Shown: piece by piece, positions 35,594-44,291 of the stretch
How the letters are laid out: every line of letters starts with the position of its first letter
Numbering within the stretch: the first letter of the stretch is position 1
Assembly (NCBI RefSeq): GCF_965213555.1
Contig: NZ_OZ243890.1
Location: 1,116,001-1,180,000, forward strand
DNA: 64,000 bases
Direction: 5' to 3'
DNA from: Acuticoccus sp965213555
GTDB taxonomy: Bacteria > Pseudomonadota > Alphaproteobacteria > Rhizobiales > Amorphaceae
Made by a program: the position numbers and the translations under genes
Notes under the pieces: model-generated
Told to the model about the DNA's origin: nothing
What the model saw: only the letters and a program-made list of their open reading frames with translations
Databases searched by the model: none

Positions 35594-35609
35594 TTGCTTT
35601 CCTGCGCAA
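35594..35609. promoter_or_regulatory. Candidate LysR operator
   Basis: TTGC at 35594-35597 and GCAA at 35606-35609 are inverted with 8 bases between, giving the T-N11-A type dyad used by LysR regulators. It lies in the 135-base divergent region between lysR and the tctC-like gene. Position and form fit, but no second copy confirms it. Confidence 0.4.
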
Positions 35610-35683
35610 AGCGTTCGCATTAGGCTCGCAACAAACGAGATGCCGAACGGCACGGCGACGACGCATCAACTGGGGAGTGCTTC

Positions 35684-36715
35684 ATGGCGAGCGATCGAAC
35701 TGGCGGCGGGACGAGCGAAGGATCGGGAACGTTGGGCAGGGCCGCAACCCGGTCTGCGGCAACGCTCCTGGTCCTTGCATGCGGGTTCACCGCTGCGGGC
35801 GCGCAGGACTATCCGAACCGGCCGATCAACATGGTGATCCCCTACGGCCCGGGCGGGGCGACGGACATCTCCGCGCGCACGTTGGCGGAGCCGCTCGGGG
35901 AGGTCGTCGGCAGCCCGCTCGTCATGACGAACCGCACCGGCGCGGGCGGCGCGACCGGCTCGGTCGCCGTGCAGAACGCCAAGCCCGACGGCTACACCAT
36001 GCTGTTCGCGCGCGTCGGCTCGCACTCGGTGAGCCCGGCGATGAAGGCGACGCTGCCCTACACGCTCGACGACTTCCGCTTCGTCGGGGTCTACGAGATC
36101 AACCCGTTCGCCTGCGCGGTCAGCGCCGACTCCGACATCGAGACCATGGACGATTTGGTCGCCGCGGCGGAGAAGGGCGGCGTCAGCTTCTCGTCCTCCG
36201 GCGTCGGCTCCGGCCTGCACCTCGCCGGCGCCTACGTGATGCACGAGTTCGGCGTGGAGAACGTGCTCGACGTCGTGACGCACATCCCGCTGAAGGGCGG
36301 CGGCGAGGCGGCGACCGCCGTGCTCGCGGGCACCGCGACGTTCCTCTGCACCAACAGCTCGGCCCTCTCGAGCTTCGTCGCCAACGAGCAGCTGCGTCCG
36401 TTGATGGTGACGACGGCCGAGCCGGTCGAGGGCTTCGACGCGCCGACCGCCGCCTCGCTCGGGCACCCCGACCTCGAGCAGCTCGTCGGCTGGACCGGCG
36501 TCGCAGGCCCCGCCGGGCTGCCGGACGACATCGCGCAGCAGTGGGGCGAGTGGCTGGCGACGGCCACCGAAGACCCGGAGTTCAAGTCCGCGATGGAGGA
36601 GCAGGGCTCCATCATCCGCCTGATGGATCCGCAGGAGAGCGAGGCGTTCATCACCGAGCAGTACGAGAAGTTCCGCTCGATCGTTGACGAGCTCGGGATG
36701 CGCATCGAGGGGTGA
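35684..36715 (+). CDS. Tripartite tricarboxylate transporter substrate-binding protein (TctC/Bug family)
   Basis: A 343-residue periplasmic binding protein. It has a long N-terminus with a hydrophobic core (residues ~20-38) and cleavage near GAQDYPNRPI. Bug-family motifs: YPNRPINMVIPYGPGGATD, NRTGAGGATGSVAVQNAKPDGYT and a C-terminal EQYEKFRSIV. These proteins deliver carboxylates to the TctAB permease. GGGGAG precedes the ATG. It heads a tctC-B-A unit divergent from lysR. Confidence 0.92.
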   Translation: MASDRTGGGTSEGSGTLGRAATRSAATLLVLACGFTAAGAQDYPNRPINMVIPYGPGGATDISARTLAEPLGEVVGSPLVMTNRTGAGGATGSVAVQNAKPDGYTMLFARVGSHSVSPAMKATLPYTLDDFRFVGVYEINPFACAVSADSDIETMDDLVAAAEKGGVSFSSSGVGSGLHLAGAYVMHEFGVENVLDVVTHIPLKGGGEAATAVLAGTATFLCTNSSALSSFVANEQLRPLMVTTAEPVEGFDAPTAASLGHPDLEQLVGWTGVAGPAGLPDDIAQQWGEWLATATEDPEFKSAMEEQGSIIRLMDPQESEAFITEQYEKFRSIVDELGMRIEG

Positions 36716-36800
36716 TGGGCGCGCCGAGCGTGCCGCCCGAGCGGCGCATGCGGGGGCGGAGCGGCTGCGCGCCCGTCCACCGGCGCGGTCGGAGGGCCGG

Positions 36801-37283
36801 TTGACGCGCTCCTCCTACCTCGCCGTCGGCCTTGCGGCGATCGGACTGGCGGCGTTCCTGTTCCTCGTGGGCATCCCCTACGGGATCACCACCCCGAGCA
36901 ACGTGCGCCACCTCGTCCTGTCGCCGCTGTTCTGGCCGATGATCCTCGCCGGCCTCCTTGCGGTGTGCGGCCTCGCGCTCGTCGCGGCCTCGCGGGGCGT
37001 CCCGGCGGGCGAGGTTTCGACGGGCGACGGCCCACGTGGCGGGGGCGTCGCGCGCCTCGCCGCGGCGGCCGTGCTCATGACGCTCTACGTCGCGCTGATG
37101 CCTTGGCTCGGCCTCGTATGGACGTCGATGGCCGCCTTCATCTTGGTGGCGGCGCTCGTCAGGACCAGGCATAGGGTTGCCGCCGCGATCGGCGCCGTCG
37201 CGATCCCGTTGGCACTTTACGCCTTCTTCGCCCACGTGGCCGGCGTCGCGATCCCCCAGGGCGAGCTGGTGCGCCTGCCGTGA
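36801..37283 (+). CDS. Tripartite tricarboxylate transporter small permease subunit (TctB-like)
   Basis: A 160-residue protein with four hydrophobic segments, the usual form of TctB. The TTG start at 36801 has GGAGGG at good spacing and the first helix begins at residue 5. The segment RHLVLSPLFWPMILAGLLAV is family-like. Its stop overlaps the GTG start of the large permease by 4 bases. It pairs with TctA in the inner membrane. Confidence 0.82.
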   Translation: MTRSSYLAVGLAAIGLAAFLFLVGIPYGITTPSNVRHLVLSPLFWPMILAGLLAVCGLALVAASRGVPAGEVSTGDGPRGGGVARLAAAAVLMTLYVALMPWLGLVWTSMAAFILVAALVRTRHRVAAAIGAVAIPLALYAFFAHVAGVAIPQGELVRLP

Positions 37284-38773
37284 CCTTCCTCGACAACCTC
37301 GCCACGGGGCTGTCCGTCGTCGCGAACTTCGAGGCGATCCTCGCGCTCGTTATCGGCGTCGCAGTCGGAACCGTCGCCGGCGCGATCCCCGGCCTTTCTG
37401 CAACGATGGCGGTGGCGCTCGCCCTGCCGTTCACCTTCGCCATGGAGCCCATCACGGGCATCCTCTTGCTGCTCGGGGTCTACAAGGGTGGCATCTTCGG
37501 CGGCTCCATCCCGGCGATCCTCATCAAGACGCCCGGGACGCCCGCCTCGAGCGCGACGGTGCTCGACGGACATCCGATGGCTGAGAGGGGCGAGGCGGGC
37601 CGCGCGCTCACCATGGCGCTCTACGCCTCCTGCACGGCCGACCTCGTGTCGAACCTCGCGCTGATCCTGTTCGCCGGGTGGCTCGCCTCCTTCGCGCTGT
37701 CCTTCGGGCCGCCCGAGTTCTTCACGCTCATCCTGTTCTCGCTGACGATCATCGCCGGCGTGTCGGGGGACAGCCTGCTCAAGGGTGCGTTCTCGGCGAT
37801 CCTCGGGCTGCTGCTCGCGACCGTCGGGCTCGACCTCGTCTACGGGACGAACCGGTTCAACTTCAACGACCCGAACCTCATGGGCGGGCTCAACTTCATC
37901 GCCGTGCTGATCGGGCTGTTTGCGATCCCCGAAATCCTGGCGATGGTCTGGGACCCGCGCTCGCAGGACGGCCGCGTGAGCCCGGTAGCGAACAACCGCG
38001 TGACGTTCGCCGACTACCGGCGGTGCTTCAAGTCGATCATGCGCGGCAGCCTGATCGGCGCGATCCTCGGCTCGATCCCGGGGATCGGCGCGGCCCCGTC
38101 GGCGTTCCTCGCCTACTCCGAGGCGCGGCGCACCTCGCCCAACCGCGAGAACTTCGGCCGTGGCGAGATCGAGGGCGTCGCCGCGGCGGAGGCTGGCAAC
38201 AACGGCGTCGCCGGCGCGACCCTCATCCCCCTCCTCGCCCTCGGCATCCCAGGCGACGTGATCACCGCGATCATCATCGGCGCGTTCATGATCCACGGCC
38301 TGCAGCCTGGGCCGATGATGTTCGTGATGAACGTCGACATCGTCTACGGCCTGTTCGTCGGCCTCATCGTGTCGTCCCTCGCGCTCTTACTCATCGGCTC
38401 GGTGGCGATCCGCGGCTTCCGCTTCGTTGCGCACATCCCGCGAGGGATCCTGTTCCCGCTCGTCCTCGTCCTTTGCGTCTACGGCTGCTTCGCGGTGAAC
38501 AACTCCGTGTTCGACGTCGGCGTGATGTTCGTCATGGGTTGGCTCGGCTTCCTGATGCTGCGCTTCGACGTGCCACCGGCGCCGTTCCTGGTCGCCTTCA
38601 TCCTCGGCCCGCTGCTCGAGGACAACTTCCGTCAGGCGATGCTGATGTCCGGCTCCTCGCCGGAGATCCTGTTCCGCGGGCCGATCACCTGGTTCTTCTG
38701 GACGCTGACGGTCGTCACCGTAGTCGCGATCGTGCGCACGGGGCTACGCCCGACACCACCGCGCGCAGCCTGA
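37280..38773 (+). CDS. Tripartite tricarboxylate transporter large permease subunit (TctA)
   Basis: A 497-residue protein with about eleven helices. The two TctA signature regions are visible: VGTVAGAIPGLSATMAVALA (~29-48) with GGSIPAILIKTPGTPASSAT, and later GSIPGIGAAPSAFLAYSEA and ALGIPGDVITAIIIGAFMIHG. The GTG start overlaps tctB. It ends 8 bases before the convergent MBL-fold gene. Confidence 0.94.
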   Translation: MTFLDNLATGLSVVANFEAILALVIGVAVGTVAGAIPGLSATMAVALALPFTFAMEPITGILLLLGVYKGGIFGGSIPAILIKTPGTPASSATVLDGHPMAERGEAGRALTMALYASCTADLVSNLALILFAGWLASFALSFGPPEFFTLILFSLTIIAGVSGDSLLKGAFSAILGLLLATVGLDLVYGTNRFNFNDPNLMGGLNFIAVLIGLFAIPEILAMVWDPRSQDGRVSPVANNRVTFADYRRCFKSIMRGSLIGAILGSIPGIGAAPSAFLAYSEARRTSPNRENFGRGEIEGVAAAEAGNNGVAGATLIPLLALGIPGDVITAIIIGAFMIHGLQPGPMMFVMNVDIVYGLFVGLIVSSLALLLIGSVAIRGFRFVAHIPRGILFPLVLVLCVYGCFAVNNSVFDVGVMFVMGWLGFLMLRFDVPPAPFLVAFILGPLLEDNFRQAMLMSGSSPEILFRGPITWFFWTLTVVTVVAIVRTGLRPTPPRAA

Positions 38774-38780
38774 GGGAAGG

Positions 38781-39578
38781 TCAGCCGGTGGGGTCGACGT
38801 CGAGGCGCACGGCGATCCCGCGCAGGCAGTCGTCCGGCGCCGGGTAGCGGTCCATCACCAGGGGGTCGTGGCCCGGCACCACGCGCCGGTCGCTGCCGGC
38901 GAGCCGGCGCAGCGTGCGGTAGCCCTCGAGCAGCGCGGTGACGTCCTGCACGATGACGAAGGCGCGGTCCGTCTCGAAGTGCTCGTAGAAGTGGGTGGCG
39001 TCCGAGGCGAGGACCACCGGGCCGCGCGCCGTCATCACGCGGACCACCTGGAGCCCCATGGAGTGACCGCCGATGTGGTGGACGGTGATGCCGGGGGCCA
39101 CCTCGTCGACGGGGTCGCGGAAGACGACGCGGCCCTCGTAGAGCCGCTCCACCATGGCGGTGACGTGCTGCACGTCGAAGGGCATGCGCAGGAGGGCGTG
39201 GGTCATGGAGCGGCCGGTGGCGTAGGCCATCTCCTGGTCCTGGATGTGGAAGCGCGCGCGCGGGAAGCGCTCGATGTTGCCCGCATGGTCGTAGTGCAGG
39301 TGGGTGATGATGACGTCCTCGACCGCCGTGGCGTCGACGCCGAGGCGGGCCAGCGCGTCCGGCACCTCGAGTTCGAGGGGTCGGCCCCGCCGCTCGGCCG
39401 ACTTCGGACCGTAGCCGGTGTCGACGACGACGGTGCGCGCCGCGTTGCGCACCACCCAGACGTAGTAGTTGAGCGGCATCGGCGCGTCATGCGGGTCGCC
39501 GCCCAGGAAGTTCTGGGTGCGCGGGCGGTCGACGCGGGCGTAGCGGACCGCGAACACCTCGTAGACGTCGTCGCTCAT
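38781..39578 (-). CDS. MBL-fold lactonase-like hydrolase
   Basis: A 265-residue metallo-beta-lactamase-fold enzyme of the N-acyl-homoserine-lactonase type. The dinuclear metal motif is complete: ITHLHYDHAGN (HxHxDH), then HHIGGHSMG and LASDATHFYE, and a final PGHDP. In context with the upstream enzymes it may open a lactone formed in a catabolic pathway rather than act on quorum signals. GGAGG precedes the ATG. The start overlaps the hydrolase gene stop by 4 bases; it is last in the GntR-led operon. Confidence 0.87.
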   Translation of the reverse strand: MSDDVYEVFAVRYARVDRPRTQNFLGGDPHDAPMPLNYYVWVVRNAARTVVVDTGYGPKSAERRGRPLELEVPDALARLGVDATAVEDVIITHLHYDHAGNIERFPRARFHIQDQEMAYATGRSMTHALLRMPFDVQHVTAMVERLYEGRVVFRDPVDEVAPGITVHHIGGHSMGLQVVRVMTARGPVVLASDATHFYEHFETDRAFVIVQDVTALLEGYRTLRRLAGSDRRVVPGHDPLVMDRYPAPDDCLRGIAVRLDVDPTG

Positions 39579-40843
39579 GGGGCCTCCGGGCTGACGTGAC
39601 GCAGCGCCTCCATGAAGTGGGGGCGGAAGCGGTCGGGGTCCTCGATCATCGGGAAGTGGCCGAGGTTGTCCATGACGCGGAAGTGGACGCGCTCCGCGCC
39701 GATCGCCTCGACCAGCGCGCGCGTGCTCTCGGGTGAAGCGGAGTAGTCGTAGGCGCCGGTCAAGAGCGCAACGGGCCGGCCGCACCGCGCGACGCCGTCC
39801 GCGACGGCCGCGCCGTCGTACTCATCGCTGTAGTAGGCGAGGTCGCCCTCGTAGATGCCGGGGCGCGCCTGGGCGTAGATCGCGCACGCCTCGTCGCGGC
39901 GCACCTGCGGCGCGGTGGGGGACAGCAGCGCGCGGACGTAGGACGGGTTGTGCCGCGCGCCGGCGACGCACGCATGCGACAGGAGCGGGCTGCGACGGCC
40001 GGGCGCGCGCAGGGGCGCCTCCAGTGCGACGACGCCGGACACGAGGTCCGGCCGGCGCGCCGCCAGGGTCAGCGCCATGGCCGCGCCCATGGAGCAGCCG
40101 ACCACGGTGGCCGGGGCGTCGAGCGCCTCGAGCACGGCGACGCACCAGGCGAGGTACTCCGCCTCGGCGAGGATGTAGGGCTCGGGGGCCTCCGAGCCGT
40201 CCGTCCCGCTGGAACTGCCGTGCCACGGCAGGTCGAAGGCGACCATGCGGTAGCGCGACTGCAAGGCGCGGTCGGCGAGCTGGTGGCGGTACTGCCGCGC
40301 GTCCGCCCCCGCGGTATGGAGGAGGACGAGCGGTGCGCCCCTCCCGGCCTCCAGCCACGCGATGCGGGCGCGGGTCGGGCGTCCGTCGACCATCGCGGCC
40401 ATCGCGGCGGAGCGGCCAACGATTGAGTCGTCGTCGCGCGTGAACGCGGACGGCGGCTCGGGGACCGGGTCGCGGGCGAGCTCGAAGATGCGCTCCAGCG
40501 CGGCGAGCGCCTGCGCCTCGAGGAGCGGGTCCGCGTCGACGGCGACGTCCCCGTTCAGCCGGCGTACCGCGCCGTAGGACTGCGAGCCAGGCGGAGGCAT
40601 GGTGGACAGGATCGCCTCGAACGCCGCAGCTGGGCCGCGCACGGCGATCGCCGGCGTACCCGGCGGCACGGTCGCGACCAGGGCCGGAGCCTCCGACAGG
40701 CGCAGCGCGGCCATCCCGTCACCGACCTCGACGACCAACACAGCGTCGAGCCCGCGCGCGCAGGCCGCGAGCACCGGGTCGCTCGCAGCGCGTGCCAGCC
40801 ACGCCGCAACGGTGGGCGCCTCGCGCGCGGCCAACGCGGTCAC
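39575..40843 (-). CDS. Alpha/beta hydrolase with an extra N-terminal domain
   Basis: A 422-residue protein. Residues ~150-422 are an alpha/beta hydrolase: LVLLHTAGADARQY (oxyanion region), nucleophile elbow VVGCSMGAAMAL, and the late histidine in MDNLGHFPMIEDP. Residues 1-145 form a separate domain whose pattern (short beta strands, no motifs) is like small SCP2-type lipid-binding domains, but this is a weak guess. The GTG start at 40843 overlaps the dehydrogenase stop by 4 bases. It is the fourth gene of the GntR-led operon; the hydrolase may open an enol-lactone or ester. Confidence 0.82.
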   Translation of the reverse strand: MTALAAREAPTVAAWLARAASDPVLAACARGLDAVLVVEVGDGMAALRLSEAPALVATVPPGTPAIAVRGPAAAFEAILSTMPPPGSQSYGAVRRLNGDVAVDADPLLEAQALAALERIFELARDPVPEPPSAFTRDDDSIVGRSAAMAAMVDGRPTRARIAWLEAGRGAPLVLLHTAGADARQYRHQLADRALQSRYRMVAFDLPWHGSSSGTDGSEAPEPYILAEAEYLAWCVAVLEALDAPATVVGCSMGAAMALTLAARRPDLVSGVVALEAPLRAPGRRSPLLSHACVAGARHNPSYVRALLSPTAPQVRRDEACAIYAQARPGIYEGDLAYYSDEYDGAAVADGVARCGRPVALLTGAYDYSASPESTRALVEAIGAERVHFRVMDNLGHFPMIEDPDRFRPHFMEALRHVSPEAP

Positions 40844-41757
40844 GCACCGCCCCCGCGCGCGGCGAGGTGGCGGATGATCTCGGTGTGGTCGGCGCCCGTG
40901 CCGAGGCTCGTCGAGGCGTCCCGCCACAGCGCGCGCATCGCCGACAGGGTCGGTGCCTCGCAGCCGAGCTCGCCGGCGAGCTGGTCGGCGAAGCCGACAT
41001 CCTTGGCCATCAGCGCCATGGCGAAGCCGGAGCCGAAGTCCTCGTTCAGGATGAACTGCGCCAGCTTGTTCTCGGTCGCGTTGTTGCGGCCGGTCGAGGC
41101 GTTGAGCACGTCGACGACCACCGCGGGGTCGAGGCCGAAGCGCCGGCCGACGAGGACCGCCTCGCACGCCGCGGCGAGGCCCGCGGAGGACACGAAGTTG
41201 TTGAGCGCCTTCAGCGCGTGGCCCGAGCCGAGCGGGCCGGTGCGGTAGACCGTGCCCATCGCCGACAGCAGCGGCTGGGCGCGGTCCAGCGCCGCCGCGT
41301 CGTCGCCGCCGAGCATGATCGCGAGGCTGCCGGCGACGGCCCGCTTGACGCCGCCCGACACCGGAGCGTCCACGAGCGCGATCTGCCGTGCGCCGAGCTC
41401 CTCTCCCAGCGCGCGGGTCGCGATCGGGTAGGACGAGCTCATGTCGACGACGAGGCTCCCCGGTGCGAGCGTCTCGGCGAGCCCGCCCTCGCCCATCACG
41501 ACCTGCCGCACGACGGTGTGGTCGGCCACCATGGTGACGGCGACCTGCGCTCCGTCGCCGGCCTCCGCCGCGGAGCGCGCGGTGGTGGCGCCGACCTCCT
41601 CGGCGAGGCCTTCGGCCACCTCGGCGCGGATGTCGTGGAGTTTGAGCCGCGCGCCGCTGCCAGCGAGCCGGCGAACCATCGGTGCGCCCATGGCGCCGAG
41701 GCCGACGAAGGCGACGACCGGGCCGACGGGCTCGGCGCTACTCGCGGTCGATGTCAT
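40840..41757 (-). CDS. 3-hydroxyisobutyrate dehydrogenase family oxidoreductase
   Basis: A 305-residue NAD(P)-dependent beta-hydroxyacid dehydrogenase. The Rossmann motif is VAFVGLGAMGAPMVRRL (~14-30), the substrate-binding DAPVSGGVKRA is at ~128, and the catalytic lysine lies in GSGHALKALNN (~180). The true substrate within this family varies. The start overlaps the end of the decarboxylase-family gene by 20 bases; the stop overlaps the hydrolase start. Confidence 0.9.
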   Translation of the reverse strand: MTSTASSAEPVGPVVAFVGLGAMGAPMVRRLAGSGARLKLHDIRAEVAEGLAEEVGATTARSAAEAGDGAQVAVTMVADHTVVRQVVMGEGGLAETLAPGSLVVDMSSSYPIATRALGEELGARQIALVDAPVSGGVKRAVAGSLAIMLGGDDAAALDRAQPLLSAMGTVYRTGPLGSGHALKALNNFVSSAGLAAACEAVLVGRRFGLDPAVVVDVLNASTGRNNATENKLAQFILNEDFGSGFAMALMAKDVGFADQLAGELGCEAPTLSAMRALWRDASTSLGTGADHTEIIRHLAARGGGA

Positions 41758-42130
41758 CGAGGACCTGCCGCGCGGTGCGGAAGCTGTCGATCATCGCCGG
41801 CACGCCACAGTAGACGCCGACCTGCAGCAGCACCTCCTTGATCTCGTCGCGGGTCAGCCCGTTGTTGATCGCGCCGCGCACGTGGGCTCCGAGCTCGTGG
41901 TTGCGCCCGAGCGCGGACAGCATGGCGAGGTTGATGATGGAGCGCGTGCGCCGGTCGAGCCCCTCGCGGCCCCAGAGCTCGCCCCAGCAGTAGGTGGTGA
42001 CGATCTTCTGCAGGTCCTCGGTGAAGTCGTCGACGTTCGCCATCGCGCGGTCGACGTAGGCATCGCCCAGCGTCGCCCGGCGGATCGCCATGCCCCGCTC
42101 GTAGGTCTCGTCCTTGGTCTCGTCGATCAT
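41738..42130 (-). CDS. Carboxymuconolactone decarboxylase family protein
   Basis: A 130-residue protein of the PcaC/AhpD-like all-helical family. Motifs: YCWGELWGREGLDRRTRSIINLAML and AHVRGAINNGLTRDEIKEVLLQVGVYCGVPA. The proton-relay type (no CXXC) fits the PcaC rather than the peroxidase branch. The ATG at 42130 follows GGAGGG; the frame is open 18 codons upstream. Next to a lactonase and hydrolase, it points to a lactone-forming carboxylic acid breakdown route. Confidence 0.87.
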   Translation of the reverse strand: MIDETKDETYERGMAIRRATLGDAYVDRAMANVDDFTEDLQKIVTTYCWGELWGREGLDRRTRSIINLAMLSALGRNHELGAHVRGAINNGLTRDEIKEVLLQVGVYCGVPAMIDSFRTARQVLDDIDRE

Positions 42131-42143
42131 GCATCCCTCCGGT

Positions 42144-42866
42144 TTAGCTGGCGTCCGACCGCGCCGGCTCGCCTGCCATCGCAAGCGCGGCGGACGCCGC
42201 GGCGCGGTCCACGTGGCGTTCGGTGAGCCGCCGCGCCTCGTCCCCGTCGCGCCTCACGAGCGCCTCGACGATGGCGGTGATCTCCGCCTTGGTCTCGGCA
42301 AGCCGGCCGCTGCGCGACAGCGAGAGCCGGCGCAGCAGCGTGATGCGGTTGTTGAGCTGGGTGAGGAGCTGCGCCGCGACCCGGTTGCCGGCCCCCTCCA
42401 CGAGGACGGCGTAGAACGCGTTCTTCGCCTGCAGCAGCCGCGAGGGGCTGTCGCCCTCGCCCAGCGCGGCGATGTCGTCGGCGACGCGGGCGAGCCGGGC
42501 GCGGTCGGCCTCATCGGCGTGCTGGGCGAACGCGGCCGCGACGAGGCCCTCGAGCACGCGGCGCACGGCGTAGATGTCCCTCGCGTCCCGCTCGGTGATG
42601 GTGGCGACGTGCGGCCCGCGGTGGGGGACGAGCTCCACCAAGGCCTCGGCAGCGAGCTGCTGCAGCGTCTCGCGCAGCAGGCTGCGGCTGACGTCGTAGC
42701 GCTCGCACAGCACGCGCTCGGAAAGCTTCTGGCCGGGCGCGTGGTCGCCCTGCAGGATCGCGGTCCGCAACGCCGCCGTGAGCTGTTCGCGCAGGAGGCT
42801 GACCTCGCGCTTGAGGCGCAGGTCCGGGCCGTCCCTTACAGCGTCGTCGTCCGCGTTCGCCGTCAT
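42144..42866 (-). CDS. GntR family transcriptional regulator (FadR/FCD type)
   Basis: A 240-residue regulator. The winged-helix DNA-binding domain includes LRTAILQGDHAPGQKLSE and RYDVSRSLLRETLQQLAAEALVEL (~50-90), followed by an all-helical FCD ligand domain with a metal-site-like histidine in AFAQHADEADRARL. I chose the ATG at 42866. It is first in the operon that continues with the decarboxylase, dehydrogenase, hydrolase and MBL genes, and divergent from the second Liv transporter; it probably controls both. Confidence 0.9.
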   Translation of the reverse strand: MTANADDDAVRDGPDLRLKREVSLLREQLTAALRTAILQGDHAPGQKLSERVLCERYDVSRSLLRETLQQLAAEALVELVPHRGPHVATITERDARDIYAVRRVLEGLVAAAFAQHADEADRARLARVADDIAALGEGDSPSRLLQAKNAFYAVLVEGAGNRVAAQLLTQLNNRITLLRRLSLSRSGRLAETKAEITAIVEALVRRDGDEARRLTERHVDRAAASAALAMAGEPARSDAS

Positions 42867-42923
42867 TGCACCGCGCACGTCCCTCGAACTGCACCGCGCA
42901 CGGCGCAACGCGTCAGCTTGTTG

Positions 42924-42938
42924 GATCGTCGGACGATC
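42924..42938. promoter_or_regulatory. Palindrome, candidate GntR operator
   Basis: GATCGTC and GACGATC form perfect 7-base arms around a single G. It lies 58 bases from the GntR start and 90 bases from the Liv binding-protein start, the expected place for an operator of an autoregulated divergent FCD-type regulator. No second copy was noticed. Confidence 0.5.
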
Positions 42939-43027
42939 TGTCAATCGCTTGACGGCGTGGTGGCGCCCGCCGACACTGGAGCGAAGACGTCGGCGACAGC
43001 CGGCCGACAGGTTGCGGGAGGACGGTC

Positions 43028-44269
43028 ATGACGAAGCTCACTGGAGTTCCACGCGGGACGCGGCGCGCGTTGATCACCCGGCGCACCGCGCTGGCCGGGA
43101 CCGGCGCGGTGCTCGCCGCGCCGTTCGTCTCCCGCCTCGCCCGGGCGCAGTCCGCAGTGAATGTCGGCGTCATCCTGCCGCTGTCCGGGGCGAACGCACA
43201 GTTCGGCATCAACAGCCGCAACGGGATCGAGCTCGTCGCCGACGAGATCAACGAGGCGGGCGGGATCGAGGCGCTGGGCGGCGCGTCCGTCAACCTCGTC
43301 GTCGCCGACGCCACGTCGAACCCGACGCAGGCGGCGACGACGGCGCAGCGCCTCATCTCGCAGAACGAGGTCGTCGCGGTGCTCGGCGCCTTCGCCTCCT
43401 CGCTGACGCTCGCGATCTCCGAGGTCACCGAGCGGCGCGGCATCCCCATGCTGACGATGTCGTTCTCCGACGTCATCACCGACCGCGGCTTCCAGAACAT
43501 CTTCCAGATCGTGCCCGTCGGCTCCAAGATCGGCCGCGCGACCTTCGACTACACCGTCGCCCTCGCCAAGCTGAACGGCGAGGCCCTCACGCGCATCGCC
43601 ATCATGTACGAGGACACCGCCTACGGCACCTCCCAGTCCGCGGGGCTGCGCCAGGCGGCGCAGGACGCCGGCGTCGAGGTGGTGATGGACGAGGCCTACC
43701 CCCTCGGCATCACCGACGTCGCGCCGCTCATCAACCAGCTCCGCGCGTCCGGTGCGCAGGTGGTCTTCCCGGTCTCCTACCTCAACGACAGCTTGCTCAT
43801 CGTGCGCACCATGCGCCAGCAGGGGCTGACGATCCCCGCCATCGGCGGCGCGGCGGGCTACGTGATCCCCGACTTCCGCGACGGGCTCGGCGAGCTCTCG
43901 GACGGCGTCCTGTCCATCACCCCGGCGAACTACGACCAGGCGCCTGAGCTCACCGAACGCTTCCGCGAGCGCTACGGCTACTTCATGGTCCACGAGGCGC
44001 TGGAGCACGCCGCCTGCATGGGCGTCTTGAAGCAGGCGCTGGAGGAGGCTGGCTCGGCCGAACCGCAGGCGGTGCGGGAGGCCATCGCGAGCGGCGTCTT
44101 CGCGGAGGGGTGGCCGTCCGTCATGTCCGGCGGCGTCGTCGAGTTCGACGAGATGGGGCGCAACCCCTACGCCGAGCCGCTGATGGTGCAGTGGCAGGAG
44201 GGCGAGCTCGTCACGGTGTACCCAGAGGCGTACGCCAAGGGCGAGGTCATCTGGACGCCCTCATCCTGA
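43028..44269 (+). CDS. Liv-type ABC transporter substrate-binding protein with Tat-like signal
   Basis: A 413-residue periplasmic binding protein. The N-terminus carries TRRTALAGTGAVLAAPF, a twin-arginine-like motif and hydrophobic core, with cleavage near ARAQS. Family motifs include VGVILPLSGANAQFG and AIMYEDTAYGTSQSAGL. GGGAGG precedes the ATG. It heads livJ-H-M-G-F unit 2, divergent from gntR, so the ligand is probably the substrate of the GntR operon enzymes. Confidence 0.92.
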   Translation: MTKLTGVPRGTRRALITRRTALAGTGAVLAAPFVSRLARAQSAVNVGVILPLSGANAQFGINSRNGIELVADEINEAGGIEALGGASVNLVVADATSNPTQAATTAQRLISQNEVVAVLGAFASSLTLAISEVTERRGIPMLTMSFSDVITDRGFQNIFQIVPVGSKIGRATFDYTVALAKLNGEALTRIAIMYEDTAYGTSQSAGLRQAAQDAGVEVVMDEAYPLGITDVAPLINQLRASGAQVVFPVSYLNDSLLIVRTMRQQGLTIPAIGGAAGYVIPDFRDGLGELSDGVLSITPANYDQAPELTERFRERYGYFMVHEALEHAACMGVLKQALEEAGSAEPQAVREAIASGVFAEGWPSVMSGGVVEFDEMGRNPYAEPLMVQWQEGELVTVYPEAYAKGEVIWTPSS

Positions 44270-44291
44270 CGGCGCTCGCGGGACCTCGCCG

